Source: Gaeumannomyces sp. JS-464
Lineage: Eukaryota; Ascomycota; Sordariomycetes; Magnaporthales; Magnaporthaceae
NCBI GenBank assembly: GCA_002197995.1
Contig: NGZR01000002.1
Span: 6,758,001 to 6,822,000, forward strand
Direction: 5' to 3'
Length of the DNA: 64,000 bases
The notes beneath the pieces are model-generated. The model searched no databases and had not been told where the DNA came from. It saw only the letters and a program-made list of their open reading frames with translations. Below, one piece after another: positions 59,868 through 64,000 of this stretch. Made by a program: the position numbers and the translations under genes. Positions within the stretch are counted from its first letter, which is position 1, and each line of letters opens with the position of its first letter.

Positions 59868-60089
59868 TATTACGATTACCGTTAGGAAAAAAGGCTAACT
59901 GCAATATACTTTAAACTTAAGGCTATTTAAAGCTAAAAAATAGGAAAGAAAAAGTGGTACGGAGCACCGGGATTAATTAGCAGGGTTTTCCGTGCGGCTA
60001 ATTAATGCACGGGTTAATGGCCACCACGTAACCCCCGTGCTTTAGCTTTAATGGGGTAAAAGCCCGCAAAAGCCCGCTACGCTATAACG
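59868..60089 (-). repeat. 5' LTR of gypsy element 2
   Basis: Starts TATTACGATTACC (TG changed to TA) and ends CTATAACG on plus, next to the AATGC duplication. The last base differs from the other LTR. Confidence 0.9.
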
Positions 60090-60094
60090 AATGC

Positions 60095-61397
60095 TTAAAT
60101 AATTAACACTTTTTATTTCGTTAATCGGCTTAAAAATCCTTAAGGTTTTTTCGGCGATTTGCTTTTCTTTTTGGGAGTTTAATTCTTTTATTTTCCTTAT
60201 AAGCGCATCGGCCGCCGTATTAGCGCTGCCGGGTTTATAAGTAATTTAAAAATGGAATTATAACAAGATATTTGCCCAACCCGCCTATTTTATATTAAAA
60301 AGTCTTTTTATCGAAAAATACTTTAAAGCTTTATCGTTGGTTACCATTAAAAAAAGCTCCGTACGTTAAAGTCCGATAAGCTTTGCCCGCCAGTGCTACA
60401 TCGCTTTTACCACAGCTAATAGCTTTTTATCGTAAGCTTTGTAATTTAGTTCCGCATTATTTATAATTTTCGAAAAAAACGCGGTTAAATGCCAATTTCC
60501 GGTAGTAGGATCCTATTAGTTTAAAATTCCAGCAACCACCTTGTCCAACGCATTTATCTCCAGCTTTATAAAAAAATAGTGCTGGAAATGTTAAAGTACG
60601 GGGAAGCTTAATAACCGTTTTTTTAACTGGTTAAAAGCTTTTTAACATCGGGTGTTTTATAAAAAAAAACGTTTTTCCTAGTTAAGTTCGATAAAAGCTT
60701 CGCGGTTCGGTTGTAATTTAGCATAAACTTACGGTAAAAGTTGCAAAATCCCAAAAAGGATTGCACTTTTTTAACCGTAATCGGTTATTTCCATTTTTTA
60801 ACCACTTTAAACTTTTCGAAGTTAGTAGCGATACCGTCGGTGCTAATAATAAAGCCCAAAAATTTGGTTTTAATAACGTAAAACTTACACTTTTTTAATT
60901 CGGCTTATAACCCGGCTTTTTACAAACGCTTAAGCATTTTGCGAACGTAAATCCGATGTTTTTTAAAACTATTAAACCAAATTAAAAATCGTTTATATAC
61001 GCCAAATAAAAATCATTTAAATAATCCATTAATGCCGTGTTATAAAACGCTAAAAAATGGCTGGTCCGTTAGTAAGCCTAAAAAGTAGCACTTTATATTG
61101 GAAAATGCTGTATTTCGTCCGGAAAGTCGTTAAATCCTCGTTATTAAGGAAAAGTTTTATCCGGTAAAAAGCTTAACGAATATCGATTTTGGAAAATATT
61201 TTAGCCTTTTCCATTTTCGCTATCGTTTTTTTAATTAAAAGTAATAAATATACATTTTTTTTAATTAAGGCATTAAAACGGCGGTAGTTTATACAAAAGC
61301 GAAAGCTTCCGTTACCCTTTTTAACGAAAAGGATAAAAGCCGCCCAAAATGCAATAAACGTTTCGATAAAGCCCTTTTGCAAAAAAAATTTTAAATA
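60095..61397 (-). pseudogene. Reverse transcriptase and RNase H of gypsy element 3 (middle part)
   Basis: The best stop-free piece, 61173-61382, reads GFIETFIAFWAAFILFVKKG, then GSFRFCINYRRFNAL and KIFSKIDIR, clearly gypsy reverse transcriptase. The first catalytic Asp (KID) is kept, but further down the YxDD box reads YIND. RNase H sequence runs toward 60.1 kb, where element 2 cuts it. Confidence 0.82.
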
Positions 61398-61439
61398 ACG
61401 TAATTTATTAGTAAGTCGCGCATATCACCGAGTCGCGCA
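61398..61439 (+). repeat. Left terminal inverted repeat of the Fot1-like element
   Basis: Matches the reverse complement of 63223-63264 at 37 of 42 positions; all five differences are transitions. It contains AGTCGCGCA twice, 19 bp apart, a likely double transposase-binding site. Confidence 0.93.
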
Positions 61440-61699
61440 CTTATACCCGACCTCCGGTTAATCGACGCGCATGCCAACCTAACAACGCCAGAAATCCATT
61501 TAAACTACTCGAAACTATATACATCGGACATTTTTTACTTTTTCCTAACAAATACGCGCATTATGTCCGGTTTTACCGCAAATGCCACATCGCCGACGAG
61601 TTATCGTCGCCCTTTTTTTTTAACCCTTATAATCGCGTATTTTTTACTATAACTATCCATTTAACTTTTGCTAATTTAAAACATTTCGTACTTTGTTTA

Positions 61700-63190
61700 T
61701 AATAAGTAACCTTTTTAACCTAACACGTGTTTTTTTAGCCCTTTAGCGTTTACTTAATACCTCGTTCGCCTTTCGTAGCTTAAAGCACTTTTTTTTTTTT
61801 AAAAGGTTAACCCGATGCATAATTGCTTTGGCCTTTTTCGTTAGCTGGTTTACAACCGCCAGCATAGGTGTCGGAAAACTGCTTCGGTAATTGGAAATCC
61901 GAGTTTTAATATGTTCGGATTGCGAAGTTACGTTTTTTAACTGTTTAAAGCGTTTTGGAAGTCCAAAGTTCGGCGTTGTTTAAGGGCTCTTTTGGGGGAG
62001 TTAAAATCCGTAGCTTTACATCCAGCTTTTTTAAAAACTAAATCCGGATTAAAAGGAGTAAAGCCAGCCTTTCGAAAACTTTTTTAAATGTTTTTCTCGG
62101 TTATAAAGTCGAAAAATGCCGTTTTAAACGCCGAAAGGAACTCGACTTTAGTTACGTGGTTAACGTGCAACTTTATTAAGTTTTCGATTTGTTAACCGTA
62201 CGCCTTTTTTAACGGGTTAAAACATTTAACGTTAAGCGGCTAAAAGAAGTAAAACGAATGCGAAAGCATGCAAAGCGTAACGATATTATGTTTTTGGCAA
62301 TAAAGCTCGAAATCCGTCGAGTGGTAGCTTTCGTAGCCGTTTAGCATTAACAAACGATAGGACCCCGTAAAACGAGCTGCAATGTGTTTATCGAAATGCC
62401 GAATCCATTTTAAACCGAGTTCGTTCGTAATCCACCCGTTAGCGCTTATTACGATAACCTAATTGCGTAAAAGGTCGGTTTCCGAATACTAATTAGCTAA
62501 ATGGTACTGCTTTTTAACGATAATAAAAAAAGGGACCGCTTAACCGCAATAGTTAACTTTTTAAATAATTATAGCCCATTCCCGGTTACTAAGCTGGACT
62601 AGCTTTGCTTTACCACGGCTTTCCAACGTTGTAATAATTATAACGGCGGCGATTATGCCTATAAAAAAGCCGGTTTCGTCGAAATTGTAAATATCGTTAT
62701 TTAAAATGCCATATTTGGCTATAGTGTTTCGTATAAGGTTAAACCACGCAAATACGAGTTTAGGATTTTCGCATTTAGCCTTTTAATAATCGTACTTTCG
62801 AATTTAACGCGTGCCGAGCTTTGCGCGGCGTTTAACGAACTTTTCGACTTAACATTTGCCGACGGTGCCCGCGTCGCGTTTGGCGAGCAATCGGTTAGCT
62901 ATAGTTTTAATACTAAAACGCCGGGGAGGAAATGCGCGAAAGTCCAGCTTAAATATGTATTTAACAAGCGCTTCTTTTTCGGATTTCGTTAATTTCCGTA
63001 ATTTAGGTATGCTATCGCGTCGAGCAGGTCGGCCGGCGCGTCGGTCGCGCATGGTGGATTTAGGAATATCGTAAATTTTAGCTGCCGAATGCAAACTTAA
63101 TTTACGAATAAATTGGATTACTTGTATGGTAAAAACAATTTTAGCTTTTTTCGATATTAATGCTATTTGTGGTTGTTAAAAAATTAAAGT
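61700..63190 (-). pseudogene. Pogo-type transposase (RIP-killed)
   Basis: N-terminus near 63.1 kb has a helix-turn-helix of the psq type (AAKIYDIPKSTMRDR), followed by a CENP-B-like DNA-binding part (LTKSEKEALVKYI). The DDE catalytic domain follows: first Asp kept in YNFDETGF (codon 62678-62680), second Asp now Asn in LLMLNGYESYH (62339-62341), third Asp now Asn in PLNVKCFNPLKKAYG (62231-62233). Stops in the frame replace Gln codons. Two of three catalytic residues are gone, so it is inactive. Confidence 0.87.
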
Positions 63191-63222
63191 TGGAAATGGG
63201 AAACGCGTATCGCGATGGAAAA

Positions 63223-63264
63223 TGCGCGACTCGGTAATATGCGCGACTCGCTAATGGATTACGT
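63223..63264 (-). repeat. Right terminal inverted repeat of the Fot1-like element
   Basis: Its reverse complement begins ACGTAATCCATTAGCGAG. It keeps the C and G residues that are T and A in the left repeat at four of the five differing positions. Confidence 0.93.
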
Positions 63265-63266
63265 TA

Positions 63267-64000
63267 GGTTTAACACGTTTTTAGCTTTTCCAAAAACATT
63301 TTATATAAAGGGCTGTATTTTAACTCCTTTTATCCTTTTAGTTGCAATTCGATATGGTAATCCACCCCGGGTTAAAAGGGTAACATTTTATTAAACTCGG
63401 CTTTGTTAAAGCTTTTAAACAAGTTATAATATTTTCGAGGAACTTTTTTCAAAACCTTTTATTTTAAAGTTTTGTTATTAAAAGGGAAGGTTTTTTTTAC
63501 TAAAGCCTTTCGTTTTTTATTTTAAATAAAGCGTTCGATTTTTCCTAATATCGTTACCGTCGACGTCGTTTTGTTCTTATCGGTTAAAATCCGATAAAAT
63601 CCTATTATTAACAGCACCGAAATGTTTATACGATGCTTATACTAGTTTACGGCGTTTCGTTTTAAAATATATTTTCCCCGAGCATTTTTTAACGTTTTCC
63701 GCCGTAAAAGCGGGCTGCGCTCCCGTTTCGGGGTCGGTAAGGGACGTATAAATGCATTTTTAAACTCGCTTTTTATTTTCGCAATCCTGCGTTTTACCGC
63801 GCCACTTTTTTAAAGCGTGGGGATTTTTTAGTTTCCGGAATTCGATTATTATGCTTTGTCGAATTCCGTAACACGGGTTTAAACCGGGTTTGCTTAACGG
63901 TTTTTTAAAGGATTTTAATGCGATTTTTTACTATTTTGCCGTTTTTTTATTTTTATTTTTACGGGTTATAGCTTTATTATAACGGGACGCTTTCCGTTTT
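63267..64000 (-). pseudogene. Upstream Pol part of gypsy element 3, runs off the window
   Basis: Minus strand near 63.27-63.4 kb reads a GVDYHIELQ-like segment and a YSPLYKM segment, the N-terminal edge of gypsy reverse transcriptase (GxDHxIxL then GPLYxLS). RIP-type stops interrupt it. Farther right I recognise only polyprotein-like fragments without clear motifs. Confidence 0.65.

Larger units (their letters stand above)
53406..60089 (-). mobile_element. Ty3/gypsy chromovirus 2, complete but RIP-mutated, inserted in element 3
   Basis: 6684 bp with about 221-bp LTRs and AATGC on both sides (53401-53405 and 60090-60094). Descending on minus: zinc knuckle (58079-58108), reverse transcriptase (about 56.1-56.6 kb), RNase H and connection (about 55.3-55.7 kb), integrase region, chromodomain (about 53.85-53.99 kb), polypurine tract, 3' LTR. 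Flanking sequence on both sides is gypsy-like (element 3), so this is a nested insertion. Stops and lost active-site residues make it non-autonomous. Confidence 0.92.
61398..63264 (-). mobile_element. Fot1/pogo-like (Tc1/mariner superfamily) DNA transposon inserted in element 3
   Basis: 1867 bp, flanked by TA on both sides (61396-61397 and 63265-63266). 42-bp terminal inverted repeats begin ACGTAAT. The internal frame encodes a decayed pogo-type transposase on minus. Size, TA duplication and domain order fit the Fot1 group of fungal transposons. It splits the reverse transcriptase of gypsy element 3 exactly at the TA. Confidence 0.93.
38851..64000. other. AT-rich, RIP-mutated transposon block
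   Basis: A 25-kb AT-rich block. TA, AAA and TTT dominate, CpA and TpG are scarce by eye while CpG persists, and decayed coding frames show CAA to TAA, CAG to TAG, TGG to TAG and Asp to Asn changes. These are the C-to-T and G-to-A transitions of repeat-induced point mutation, a premeiotic process in ascomycetes. Less mutated pockets remain around 42.0-43.05, 51.5-52.0 and 53.5-53.8 kb. Confidence 0.88.
51438..64000 (-). mobile_element. Ty3/gypsy chromovirus 3 (host of the nest), partial, leaves the window
   Basis: The oldest layer. The left part is 51438-53405 (3' LTR, chromodomain, integrase-side sequence), the middle part 60090-61397 (RNase H and reverse transcriptase), the right part 63265-64000 (start of reverse transcriptase and beyond). 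The gaps are gypsy element 2 and a Fot1-like transposon. Across the Fot1-like insertion the reverse transcriptase frame continues: a GVDYHIELQ-like segment and LEKLK lie right of it, and LQKGFIET left of it. Coding strand minus. The 5' LTR should lie beyond 64000. Confidence 0.82.

Noticed and set aside
38851..64000. CRISPR-like spacing of short repeats
   Set aside because: No regularly spaced identical repeats with unique spacers; the genome is eukaryotic, and repetition is explained by LTRs and inverted repeats.

Overview
The window is genomic DNA of a filamentous ascomycete (Pezizomycotina, most likely Sordariomycetes). The reasons are short GT-AG introns with CTAAC/CTAAT branch points, GC-rich genes with long pyrimidine-rich leaders, a Ran1-type kinase of the filamentous-fungal kind, KEX2-type dibasic sites, and a 25-kb AT-rich block of retrotransposons mutated in the manner of repeat-induced point mutation (RIP): CAA/CAG/TGG codons turned into stops, Asp turned into Asn, and CpA/TpG scarce by eye.

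Layout. 1-38.85 kb is GC-rich and gene-poor. It holds four supported genes: a spliceosomal PRP4-type kinase (348-3868, +), a Ran1/Pat1-type kinase (21158-22975, +), a secreted protein with dibasic sites (33226-33954, -) and a GPI-anchored cysteine-rich surface protein (36950-37722, -). Between them lie about 17 kb and about 10 kb with no recognisable gene but with simple repeats and several very long poly(T) tracts. From about 38.85 kb to the right edge the sequence is AT-rich. It contains a small cysteine-rich secreted ORF (39223-39468, -), a stop-riddled unknown coding frame (40983-41485, -), a complete Ty3/gypsy element with LTRs and a TATGC target duplication (42854-50148), and a nest: an older Ty3/gypsy chromovirus starting near 51.44 kb and leaving the window on the right, into which were inserted a second complete Ty3/gypsy element (53406-60089, target duplication AATGC) and a Fot1/pogo-like DNA transposon with 42-bp inverted repeats and TA duplication (61398-63264). 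All mobile elements have their coding strand on minus.

Two patterns stand out. First, three of the four GC-rich genes can be read end to end only if single bases are missing at eight places, nearly all in G/C runs; the corrected totals are exact multiples of three. This looks like a systematic sequencing or assembly error more than decay. Second, the 3' LTR end of each of the three gypsy copies is clearly less RIP-mutated than the rest of the element. No clearly new system was found. The most interesting loci are the secreted cysteine-rich ORF inside the RIP block, the GPI protein with a hydrophobin-reminiscent cysteine order, and the unknown RIP-killed coding frame bracketed by direct repeats.
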